Position numbers and translations under genes: made by a program | Origin: an uncultured Opitutaceae bacterium | GTDB lineage: Bacteria; Verrucomicrobiota; Verrucomicrobiia; Opitutales; Opitutaceae | Direction: 5' to 3' | DNA length: 64,000 nt | NCBI GenBank assembly: GCA_951813085.1 | Contig: OX638348.1 | Span: forward strand, 1,497,627 to 1,561,626 | Notes under the pieces: model-generated | Database searches by the model: none | What the model saw: the letters and a program-made list of their open reading frames with translations, nothing else | Told to the model about the DNA's origin: nothing | Part shown: in pieces, positions 57,425-64,000 of the stretch | Layout: every line of letters starts with the position of its first letter | Numbering within the stretch: position 1 is the stretch's first letter

Positions 57425-58477
57425 GTGAAGAAACGCGTCACCCTTCAAGACATAGCGGACCGACTCGGCTATTCGAAGAATACCATATCGCTAGCCCTGC
57501 GGGACAGCGCCCAAATATCGACCGAAACCAAGGCCCGAATTCAAGCCGTCGCCAGCGAGATGGGCTACCAGCCAAATGCCGTCGTCTCGCGTCTCATGGC
57601 TGAGCTCAGAGCGAGTCAATCGAACAAGTTCCAGGCGAAGCTCGCCTTGATAAATGCCAACGAGGATTCGCAAGCCTTCCGCAACCATCCAACCATACCC
57701 GCATATGTGGACGGGTGCCATCGACGCGCTGCTCAGCTAGGATATTCATTCGATTCATTTTGGATGCACGAACCGAATATGAACGCAGGCAGATTTATAC
57801 AAATTCTGAATACAAGAAATATAAAAGGCATCGTCATTGTTGGATTGATGGGAAAAAACGAACTACCTCAGAAACTTATGCCAATTTGGGAACGGTTCCC
57901 CGTGGCGGTCACGGGTGTACGAACGCGAAATCCAACGCTATCATTCGCGTGCGTAGACCATCACATGCTAACGCTTCGCGCTGTCGAGCGCCTCGTGGAC
58001 TTCGGCTACTCCAGGCCCGCCCTCGTAGTAGATGAGTCCATCGACCTCCTGGTTGACCGACGATTCACCGCCGGTTTCTCAGCAGGACTATCCCTAGTCA
58101 GGGTAGAAAATCGGCTAGCTCCCTTTATTGAATACAAATCTGCCAAAAAAGATTCGTCAATATTCAAGTCCTGGATACTGAAAAACCGACCCGATTCAAT
58201 TCTAACCTTATACAATTCCGTTTCACGATGGATATCTGAGATGGGATTGAACATACCTGACGATATCGGCGTTGCCCAACTTGAGCAGCGGGCAGAAAGC
58301 CCCGGCATTGCTGGAATGGACCAGCGAAACGACATCGCAGGCGAAGCGGCGGTGGACATGGTCATAAGCCAGATCCACAACAATGAGCGTGGCATTCCGG
58401 AATTTCCACGATCGACTTTGATAGGGGCAACATGGAGACCTGGACCTACTGTAAGGGCGCAGGCGCTACCCACTTAA
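57425..58477 (+). CDS. LacI-family transcriptional regulator
   Basis: 350 residues from GTG 57425. LacI helix-turn-helix and hinge: VTLQDIADRLGYSKNTISLA then LRDSAQISTETKARIQAVAS and MGYQPNAVVSRLMAELR. The periplasmic-binding-protein-like sensor domain follows (IKGIVIVGLMGKNELPQKLM, VERLVDFGYSRPALVVDESI, DDIGVAQLEQ). The effector is probably a sugar. It faces the SDR at 58557 in the same direction and is divergent from nothing close, so it may control that gene or the 59-61 kb sugar genes. Intact. Confidence 0.92.
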   Translation: MKKRVTLQDIADRLGYSKNTISLALRDSAQISTETKARIQAVASEMGYQPNAVVSRLMAELRASQSNKFQAKLALINANEDSQAFRNHPTIPAYVDGCHRRAAQLGYSFDSFWMHEPNMNAGRFIQILNTRNIKGIVIVGLMGKNELPQKLMPIWERFPVAVTGVRTRNPTLSFACVDHHMLTLRAVERLVDFGYSRPALVVDESIDLLVDRRFTAGFSAGLSLVRVENRLAPFIEYKSAKKDSSIFKSWILKNRPDSILTLYNSVSRWISEMGLNIPDDIGVAQLEQRAESPGIAGMDQRNDIAGEAAVDMVISQIHNNERGIPEFPRSTLIGATWRPGPTVRAQALPT

Positions 58478-58556
58478 ATTCCACGATTTCCATACAACTG
58501 TACCAGTGCTTGCCAAGCAGCATCGAACCTGATTTCACCCATTGAAACTGCTAACT

Positions 58557-59345
58557 ATGTCCCACAATAAAGTCCCATTTGACCTCACAGGTCGTACCGC
58601 TCTCATAACCGGCTCAACTCAGGGCATCGGATTCGCGATCGGAAAGGCTTTGGCAAGCGCCGGCGCCAGCATCGTTCTCAATGGAACGAGTGAAGAGTCC
58701 GCAGCGCAGCCATCTGTCGACGCGCTTAAGGAATTTGGGGGAGATGCGTGGTTCTGCCAATCCGATCTGTCCCAACCCGGCTCTGCCAAGCAGCTCTACG
58801 ACGAAGCGGTCGCAAAAGCAGGACCCATCGACATCCTTATATCGAATGCCTCCGTACAGTCCTTCACTCCTTTCCTGGACGTCGAAGAGGACGCCATCGA
58901 CTATCAGTTCGCGACCAATTTCAAGTCTTCCTTCATTCTTATCCAACTTGCCTGCAAGGACATGCTAGAGCGCGGATGGGGGCGAATCATCACCATTGGG
59001 AGCGTTCAAGAAGAGAACTACAATTCCAATTTTTCGGTTTATGGAGCCTTAAAAGCCGCGCAGACGCATCTGGTGAAAGGACTTGCCAAGACCCATAGCC
59101 GAAACGGCGTGACCTTCAATAATATCGCCCCGGGCAGCATCGACACGAAACGAAACAAGGCCTTTTTCGCCGACCCGGCCAATCTTTCCAGCATGGTCGC
59201 AAAGATTCCGGTGGGCCGCATCGGAGCGCCCGAAGACTGCGACGGAGCTGCGTTGCTGCTATGCTCTGATGCGGGGGCCTACATAAACGGCCTCAACCTA
59301 TTCGTAGATGGCGGTCTTCGGCTTAAGGCGGATCCGCCTAGTTGA
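58557..59345 (+). CDS. Short-chain dehydrogenase/reductase
   Basis: About 262 residues from ATG 58557 (MSHNKVPFDLTGRTALITGS). Cofactor site TGSTQGIGFAIGKALA, SNASVQSFTPF (the NNAG position reads SNAS), catalytic Ser in TIGSVQEENYNS, Tyr/Lys in YGALKAAQ, and PGSIDTKRNKAF. The pattern is like gluconate 5-dehydrogenase/3-oxoacyl reductase-type SDRs acting on sugar acids. It follows the LacI regulator by 80 nt; its 3' end overlaps the convergent dehydrogenase gene by 8 nt. No lesion. Confidence 0.9.
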   Translation: MSHNKVPFDLTGRTALITGSTQGIGFAIGKALASAGASIVLNGTSEESAAQPSVDALKEFGGDAWFCQSDLSQPGSAKQLYDEAVAKAGPIDILISNASVQSFTPFLDVEEDAIDYQFATNFKSSFILIQLACKDMLERGWGRIITIGSVQEENYNSNFSVYGALKAAQTHLVKGLAKTHSRNGVTFNNIAPGSIDTKRNKAFFADPANLSSMVAKIPVGRIGAPEDCDGAALLLCSDAGAYINGLNLFVDGGLRLKADPPS

Positions 59346-60297
59346 CGCGATTAATCGTCTTTCCTTCGATAAAGGATTTCAGGTTCTCAACCGACATTTT
59401 CATCAGCCGCGCCCGCGCCGCCTTAGTTGCCCAAGCGATGTGAGGAGTGACTGCGCAATTCTTCGCGGAAAGCAGCGGGTTGTCGCTACTTGGAGGCTCC
59501 GAGGAAAGGACGTCCAAGCCCGCGCCCGCGATCCTGCCTGAATTGAGCGCTGCCGCCAAGGCCTTCTCATCGACCAAAGGTCCCCGACCGGTATTCACAA
59601 TGAAGGCGTTGGGCTTCATCGAATCGATTCGATCCGCGTCGACGAGATTTTGAGTATCCGGCGTCAGTGGGCAATGCAGCGAAATGAAATCGCTCCTCGA
59701 AAACAACTCATCCAGGCCGACCCAGGCAACTCCCTCCGGCTCAGGTCGATCAGGATTGCGGGTGTAGGCTATGACATTCAATCCGAAACCACGCCCAATC
59801 CGAGCCACGGCGCTGCCAATCTCTCCGAGACCTACAATGCCCAAAGTAAGACCACTAATCTCCAGCAAAGGATGCTTCCAATAGCAAAAGTCCGGGCATT
59901 TCGCCCAACCGCCCGATTGGGCATCTTGAGCGTGCTCCGCCAGACGATGCGTGAAGTTGAGGATGTGGGCGAATACCATTTGCGCCACCGATTCCGGTCC
60001 ATAGCCCACCACGTTGCAAACCGGCACCCCCTGCCTCGCAGCGGCCTCGGTATCGACTATATTGACGCCTGTCGCCAATACCCCGATATATTTTAGCGAG
60101 GATGCTCCCTGTATCGTTTTTTCCGATACGATCGCCTTATTCGTGATCAAGGCATCGCAATCTTTCGAGCGAGCCTCTACCTCTTCGGGGTTGGATCGTT
60201 CATAGACAACCACCTCTCCTAGCTCCTCGAAGCCCGACCAGCTCAAGTCGCCTGGATTCAGTGTGTGACCATCAAGCACTACTATTTTCATCGCCAT
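59338..60297 (-). CDS. D-isomer 2-hydroxyacid dehydrogenase (glycerate dehydrogenase/hydroxypyruvate reductase-like)
   Basis: 319 residues. Rossmann motif LGIVGLGEIGSAVARIGRGF (about residue 152); catalytic Arg in VNTGRGPLVDEKAL, Glu in LDVLSSEPPSSDNP, His in VTPHIAWATKAAR. The N-terminal segment LKYIGVLATGVNIVDTEAA is close to the HprA group. Interconverts hydroxypyruvate or similar 2-keto acids and D-2-hydroxy acids with NAD(P)H. Four nt downstream of the TIM-barrel gene on the same strand, so cotranscribed. Intact. Confidence 0.93.
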   Translation of the reverse strand: MAMKIVVLDGHTLNPGDLSWSGFEELGEVVVYERSNPEEVEARSKDCDALITNKAIVSEKTIQGASSLKYIGVLATGVNIVDTEAAARQGVPVCNVVGYGPESVAQMVFAHILNFTHRLAEHAQDAQSGGWAKCPDFCYWKHPLLEISGLTLGIVGLGEIGSAVARIGRGFGLNVIAYTRNPDRPEPEGVAWVGLDELFSRSDFISLHCPLTPDTQNLVDADRIDSMKPNAFIVNTGRGPLVDEKALAAALNSGRIAGAGLDVLSSEPPSSDNPLLSAKNCAVTPHIAWATKAARARLMKMSVENLKSFIEGKTINRVN

Positions 60298-60300
60298 AAT

Positions 60301-61203
60301 CTATCGTTCCCATTTTTCAAAACGATTTCGAGCCGCCTTGAGATCGTTGACCCAATCGCCTTTCAGCTCGGTCCATGCTTGCTCGATCACCAAATACCCG
60401 CGATAGCCAGCGTTGATCGCATGCGTCAGGAATCCATCAAAATCCGTTACGCCCTGCCCAAACGGAACCGTATCGTGCCCCTTCCCTCGTTCACGGCAAT
60501 CCTTGAGATCAATGTGCAAGATTCGTTCTCTAAACGTGTCAACCACTTCGCCGAGATCGACGGAAACTCCTTCGAAGTGGCCGGTATCCAAGCACATGCC
60601 AACTTTAGGCGAATCGATGGCGGCGAAAATCTCTTCGTAGTCCCCTATCCGCTCAAGGGTGTTGTTCGCGTGATTCTCCAATGCTACCTGAATCCCTTTC
60701 GCTTCCGCTACAGGAGCAAGTTCGCGCAGAACCTCAATGATCGATTTCAGCCCCCCCGCGGTGCCTCTTCGGGATCCCGTACACTTTAAAATGCGACACC
60801 CCAGCTGCTCACATCGGTCGAGCAACACAAGCTTGTGCGACAAGTCCTTAATCACTCCCGTCCGCCCTTCCCCGCCAAACCCGGATCCTTGAATGCTAAT
60901 TGGGGTCAATCCGGTTTGCTGACAGCGTTCTTTTAGGCTATCGATGTAGTCGGGAACGATAAGGTCTGGATACCAAAGATTGAACTCCACATTACGATAG
61001 CCCAACTGAGGAATGAACTCGAAAGAAGGCTTGTGCCGATGGGCTCCAAATCCATCCACGCATATTGTCGCAATCGCCAGCGCGATGCCATTATCTTCAG
61101 CCTGAGCCCCCAGAGACCGATTGCTCCAAATAGGATTTGTTGCAACTGCAGCGGCGGCGGTAGCGACCTGTTTAACAAATATTCGGCGTGGAACCTCGGG
61201 CAT
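60301..61203 (-). CDS. Tat-exported sugar phosphate isomerase/epimerase-like TIM-barrel protein
   Basis: 300 residues. The N-terminus (PRRIFVKQVATAAAAVATNP) is a Tat signal with the RRxFxK motif. The AP-endonuclease-2/xylose-isomerase-like TIM barrel follows: RNVEFNLWYPDLIV, GIQVALENHANNTLERIGDY (metal Glu), KVGMCLDTGHFEGVSVDLGE (metal Asp/His), ERILHIDLKDCRERGKGHDT, and YRGYLVIEQAW. Family members isomerise or epimerise sugars. It heads the operon with the 2-hydroxyacid dehydrogenase and is intact. Substrate unknown. Confidence 0.9.
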   Translation of the reverse strand: MPEVPRRIFVKQVATAAAAVATNPIWSNRSLGAQAEDNGIALAIATICVDGFGAHRHKPSFEFIPQLGYRNVEFNLWYPDLIVPDYIDSLKERCQQTGLTPISIQGSGFGGEGRTGVIKDLSHKLVLLDRCEQLGCRILKCTGSRRGTAGGLKSIIEVLRELAPVAEAKGIQVALENHANNTLERIGDYEEIFAAIDSPKVGMCLDTGHFEGVSVDLGEVVDTFRERILHIDLKDCRERGKGHDTVPFGQGVTDFDGFLTHAINAGYRGYLVIEQAWTELKGDWVNDLKAARNRFEKWER

Positions 61204-61361
61204 GCAAAAGAAAGTCAGTGTCGAGTCGATACTCGGCTATGAGCGTAGGCGGATCAAACCCAATTCTATAGAAAGTGATCGTTCTCAGGGTCCGCTTCCC
61301 AGATTAGAACGTTTCCGCATTGCAAATCGCATTCGATTCGTTTCCTAGAGTACAGAACATC

Positions 61362-62171
61362 ATGGAAATCGCCTTCACAAAAATGCACGGTGCCGGAAAC
61401 GACTTCGTCATGATCGAGAACCTCGACGGGGCCATCAATTTGACCCAGGAACAGGTAGCGTCCCTTTGCGACCGGCGTTTCGGAATTGGCGGCGACGGGC
61501 TCATCCTCCTCAATCCGCCTTCAACCGAGGGAACGGACGCGACCATGATCTACTACAATGCTGATGGTGGACGCGTCGATATGTGCGGCAATGGCGCTCG
61601 ATGCTTCACGTCCTTCGCCACGATCAATGGTGTGGGAACGAACGAGCGCGTTTCATTCGCAACGGACGCGGGTCCCATGGAGGCGATCGCCAAGAATGGC
61701 GCGTTCACGATCAATATGACTCCCGTTCATTCCATTGCACTTGGTCAGACTCTATCAACGAGCGCCGGCGAGTATACGTATGATTTCATGAATACAGGGG
61801 TCGAACATGTCGTGGTATTCCGCGACAACGTAGACGATGTCGATATCGTGCGCGAAGGCAGTGCCATTCGCTACCACGAGAGCTTTCCAGCTGGGACCAA
61901 CGCAAATTTTGCGGAAGTCCAAGACAATGGCATTATAAAGGTGCGTACCTACGAAAGAGGCGTTGAAGGAGAAACGCTCGCCTGCGGCACCGGAGTAACC
62001 GCTGTCGCCATAGCAGCGAGCTTTACAAAAAATCACCCAACGCCCGTTCCCGTCGTCGTTCGTGGAGGCGACACGCTCACCGTTGGATTCGATCGGAACG
62101 GCGACGCCATATCCAACATTACGCTGACAGGACCCGCCAAAGTCGTCTATCGAGGCATCGTCGAAATCTAG
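61362..62171 (+). CDS. dapF: Diaminopimelate epimerase
   Basis: About 269 residues from ATG 61362 (MEIAFTKMHGAGNDFVMIEN), preferred over the upstream ATG because it matches the family N-terminus. Catalytic Cys pair: NADGGRVDMCGNGARCFTSF and ERGVEGETLACGTGVTAVAI. Converts LL- to meso-diaminopimelate for peptidoglycan and lysine synthesis. Its last bases overlap the convergent pyrD stop codon. Intact, as expected of an essential gene. Confidence 0.97.
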   Translation: MEIAFTKMHGAGNDFVMIENLDGAINLTQEQVASLCDRRFGIGGDGLILLNPPSTEGTDATMIYYNADGGRVDMCGNGARCFTSFATINGVGTNERVSFATDAGPMEAIAKNGAFTINMTPVHSIALGQTLSTSAGEYTYDFMNTGVEHVVVFRDNVDDVDIVREGSAIRYHESFPAGTNANFAEVQDNGIIKVRTYERGVEGETLACGTGVTAVAIAASFTKNHPTPVPVVVRGGDTLTVGFDRNGDAISNITLTGPAKVVYRGIVEI

Positions 62172-63214
62172 TCGGCTCCAACGTCGGCAAGGCGACGCGC
62201 AATGCGCTTGGCCAGAAACGGACCTTCGTAAATCATGCCTGTATAGATTTGTACGAGAATCGCGCCGGCATCGATTTTCCGTTCCGCTGTATCTGGATCA
62301 TGTATACCGCCCACTCCGATAATCGGCAACTTTCCTTCCGTTCGAGAGTGAATTTTCGAAATTATTTCAGTAGAAACCGTTTCGATTGGCTCACCGCTGA
62401 TGCCGCCTGCTTGATTGATTTCCTCAAAGGGCCCTTTTCGAGACATTGTTGTATTGGTCGCAATAATACCGTCGAGGCTTAGGTCTATCAAAATTTCCAA
62501 TATCCCATCCAATTGAGCGTCGTTGAGATCGGGGGCGATCTTCAAGAGCAGAGGAACTCGAACTGCCCTTTGCCTGTTCAACCGACAAAGTTCCTCTAGG
62601 AGATCAGAAAGTCGCGACTCATCCTGCAGCTTCCGCAAATCCGGCGTGTTCGGACTGCTTACATTTACCACCAAGTAGTCAGCATGATCCGCCAGAGCGA
62701 GAAATGACGTCCGGTAGTCGTTCACCGCATCGTCGAGAGAGGCCACTTTCGACTTTCCGATATTGATGCCGAGAGGGATGCTGCGATGCCCCGGACCCGG
62801 GAGCTCTTCCAAGCGTTGCGCGATCGCGGCGGCGCCATGATTGTTAAAGCCCATGCGATTTAACAGGGCGCCTTGATCTGGAAACCGAAACATGCGTGGC
62901 TTCGGGTTGCCCGGCTGCGCCAGGGCGGTGACCGTACCAATTTCAACATGGCCAAATCCCAGTGCGTGAAAGGCTGGCCAACAGACCGCATTCTTGTCGA
63001 AGCCTGCTGCCAATCCAACCCGATTGGGAAAGGAGAGACCAAAGGCGGATGTCGGCGCGTATTGGCTAGGCAATTGATTCCAGGCGGCCATCGCCTGTCG
63101 CAATCCAGGGGTATGCGACAGCAGCGTCAAAGCCTCTACCGCTCGCTCATGCGCCACCTCCGGATCAAGCCGAAACAGCAACGGCTTGAGCAGCTCTGTG
63201 TATAGAAAACTCAT
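62168..63214 (-). CDS. pyrD: Dihydroorotate dehydrogenase, quinone-dependent (class 2)
   Basis: About 348 residues from ATG 63214 (MSFLYTELLKPLLFRLDPEV); the N-terminal membrane-associating helix LLFRLDPEVAHERAVEAL is the class 2 hallmark. FMN-site motifs: GLAAGFDKNAVCWPAFHALG, GFGHVEIGTVTALAQPGNPK, RMGFNNHGAAAI, LGINIGKSKV, VNVSSPNTPDLRKLQ (catalytic Ser), GIIATNTTMSRKG, and PIIGVGGIHDP. Oxidises dihydroorotate to orotate in pyrimidine synthesis, passing electrons to quinone. Intact. Confidence 0.97.
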   Translation of the reverse strand: MSFLYTELLKPLLFRLDPEVAHERAVEALTLLSHTPGLRQAMAAWNQLPSQYAPTSAFGLSFPNRVGLAAGFDKNAVCWPAFHALGFGHVEIGTVTALAQPGNPKPRMFRFPDQGALLNRMGFNNHGAAAIAQRLEELPGPGHRSIPLGINIGKSKVASLDDAVNDYRTSFLALADHADYLVVNVSSPNTPDLRKLQDESRLSDLLEELCRLNRQRAVRVPLLLKIAPDLNDAQLDGILEILIDLSLDGIIATNTTMSRKGPFEEINQAGGISGEPIETVSTEIISKIHSRTEGKLPIIGVGGIHDPDTAERKIDAGAILVQIYTGMIYEGPFLAKRIARRLADVGAD

Positions 63215-63493
63215 GTATACGCCTGGAGGCCAACAGATGGACCGGTACATGAAAAGAAAAATGCGCCAATACCCGCAGGCGTCATGAAATGCGTCCTTTT
63301 TTCTCCAAACTTGCTAATTTAGGACCTATTCGCGCCGATGTGCCTTTCATATCCAGAATATGAGGACGTTTACCCCTATTTGTGGCGATTTTTTCACGAA
63401 TTAGACTCGAATGCATAAATTATCATTTTTTGGGGCTTTCACTAGTTGACTTACGCATACCACCCGTTTTTTGGTGATCATATTAATCAAGCA

Positions 63494-64000
63494 ATGCCAA
63501 GCGCGACAAATCAGATTGAATGGTGCACAGTTAGGCTCGGAGAGGACCTAAACTGGTGGGTTGTCGAGGTAAGCGACGACATTCATTGGGACGTGGACGG
63601 ATTGAGCATTATCGACCCTCGTCAGATTGCTCACTTAATCGATCTCGCAGAGCCCCTCCGGGAATACAATTTCGACCAGGATATAATGGACCAGGCGTTC
63701 ATCGCGTTCAAGATCCAGAAAGATCTCGGAGACGGCCTCGTTCGACTCGTACGCACGAAGGAGAGCTTCTTCGACACCGATGAGCCTCTTTTCGGATTGC
63801 CAGATGTAGTGGACGAGGAAAACGGGCCTTACGCGGATTTCCTCAACCATGTAACGCGTGTTCGCGTCAACATGCTCAACGACATTATCGACTTTGAGCA
63901 GACCTTCACCGTGGATGAACTCGAAGAGGAGCTGCGCGAGGAAGAGAACAAAAATTTCATAGAAGGACGCTCCGTCCATATGTTCAACGAGACGACCAAC
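63494..64000 (+). CDS. Unknown acidic protein, 5' part (runs off the window)
   Basis: An open frame of 169 codons from ATG 63494 to the end of the window with no stop. It begins MPSATNQIEWCTVRLGEDLN and is rich in Asp, Glu and Trp (WWVVEVSDDIHWDVDGLSII). There is no signal peptide or membrane segment; the C-terminal part of the visible region is a charged helix (DELEEELREEENKNFIEGRS). I recognise no family. The 279 bases upstream carry TTGACT at 63446 but no matching -10. Confidence 0.6.
   Translation, partial: MPSATNQIEWCTVRLGEDLNWWVVEVSDDIHWDVDGLSIIDPRQIAHLIDLAEPLREYNFDQDIMDQAFIAFKIQKDLGDGLVRLVRTKESFFDTDEPLFGLPDVVDEENGPYADFLNHVTRVRVNMLNDIIDFEQTFTVDELEEELREEENKNFIEGRSVHMFNETTN

Noticed and set aside
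1-64000. CRISPR arrays, rRNA and tRNA genes
   Set aside because: No regularly spaced repeats and no conserved rRNA or tRNA segments were seen on reading the window.

Overview
The window looks like a chromosome segment of a Verrucomicrobiota bacterium, most likely Opitutae. The evidence is several protein types typical of the PVC group: membrane-bound dehydrogenases with a terminal CxxCH heme domain, a ceramidase-like fusion of the same type, Gfo/Idh oxidoreductases, a type I sulfatase, a DUF5916 outer-membrane protein, and a Rho factor with a long low-complexity N-terminal extension. Base composition looks moderate (about 50 percent GC by eye) except in a GC-rich insertion sequence and a more AT-rich restriction-modification segment.

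Layout. 1-3.5 kb: molybdate uptake (modB partial, modA), an anti-sigma/ECF sigma pair and a secreted propeller protein. 3.8-9.6 kb: pilT, a broken pilB, rho and coaE. 9.8-14.5 kb: a decayed cluster of unknown envelope proteins, interrupted by an IS3-family element. 14.6-22.7 kb: an oxidoreductase pair and a complete RND efflux operon. 22.9-38.3 kb: large secreted or periplasmic enzymes (ceramidase/dehydrogenase/cytochrome fusion, dehydrogenase/cytochrome, PhoD-like phosphatase), an AIM24 protein, DUF5916, PhzF and two internally deleted genes. 38.6-49.8 kb: a 41-residue membrane peptide gene missed at ordinary length cut-offs, sugar-related enzymes, an RRM protein, and a sulfatase/FAH-hydrolase/SDR operon that fits sulfated deoxy-sugar (fucose or rhamnose) catabolism. 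49.9-57.3 kb: deoC split by a 6,716-bp integrative element carrying a restriction-modification operon and two tyrosine integrases. 57.4-64 kb: a LacI regulator, an SDR, a 2-hydroxyacid dehydrogenase, a Tat-exported TIM-barrel protein, dapF, pyrD and an unknown partial gene.

The dominant signal is gene decay. About nineteen genes carry lesions: frameshifts (pilB, the unknown membrane gene, the TPR gene, one integrase and others), in-frame TAG/TGA/TAA codons inside otherwise continuous homology, internal deletions (a SAM methyltransferase and an acyltransferase), and active-site losses (the IS transposase and the other integrase). Housekeeping and transport genes (rho, coaE, dapF, pyrD, RND pump) and several catabolic enzymes stay intact. 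This pattern fits a genome in ongoing reduction, such as a recent host-restricted lineage, although sequencing indels could explain part of the frameshifts.

The most striking locus is the element in deoC. A 14-bp direct repeat flanks it and keeps the deoC frame, so precise excision would regenerate a full aldolase. Both of its integrases look disabled, so the interruption appears frozen.
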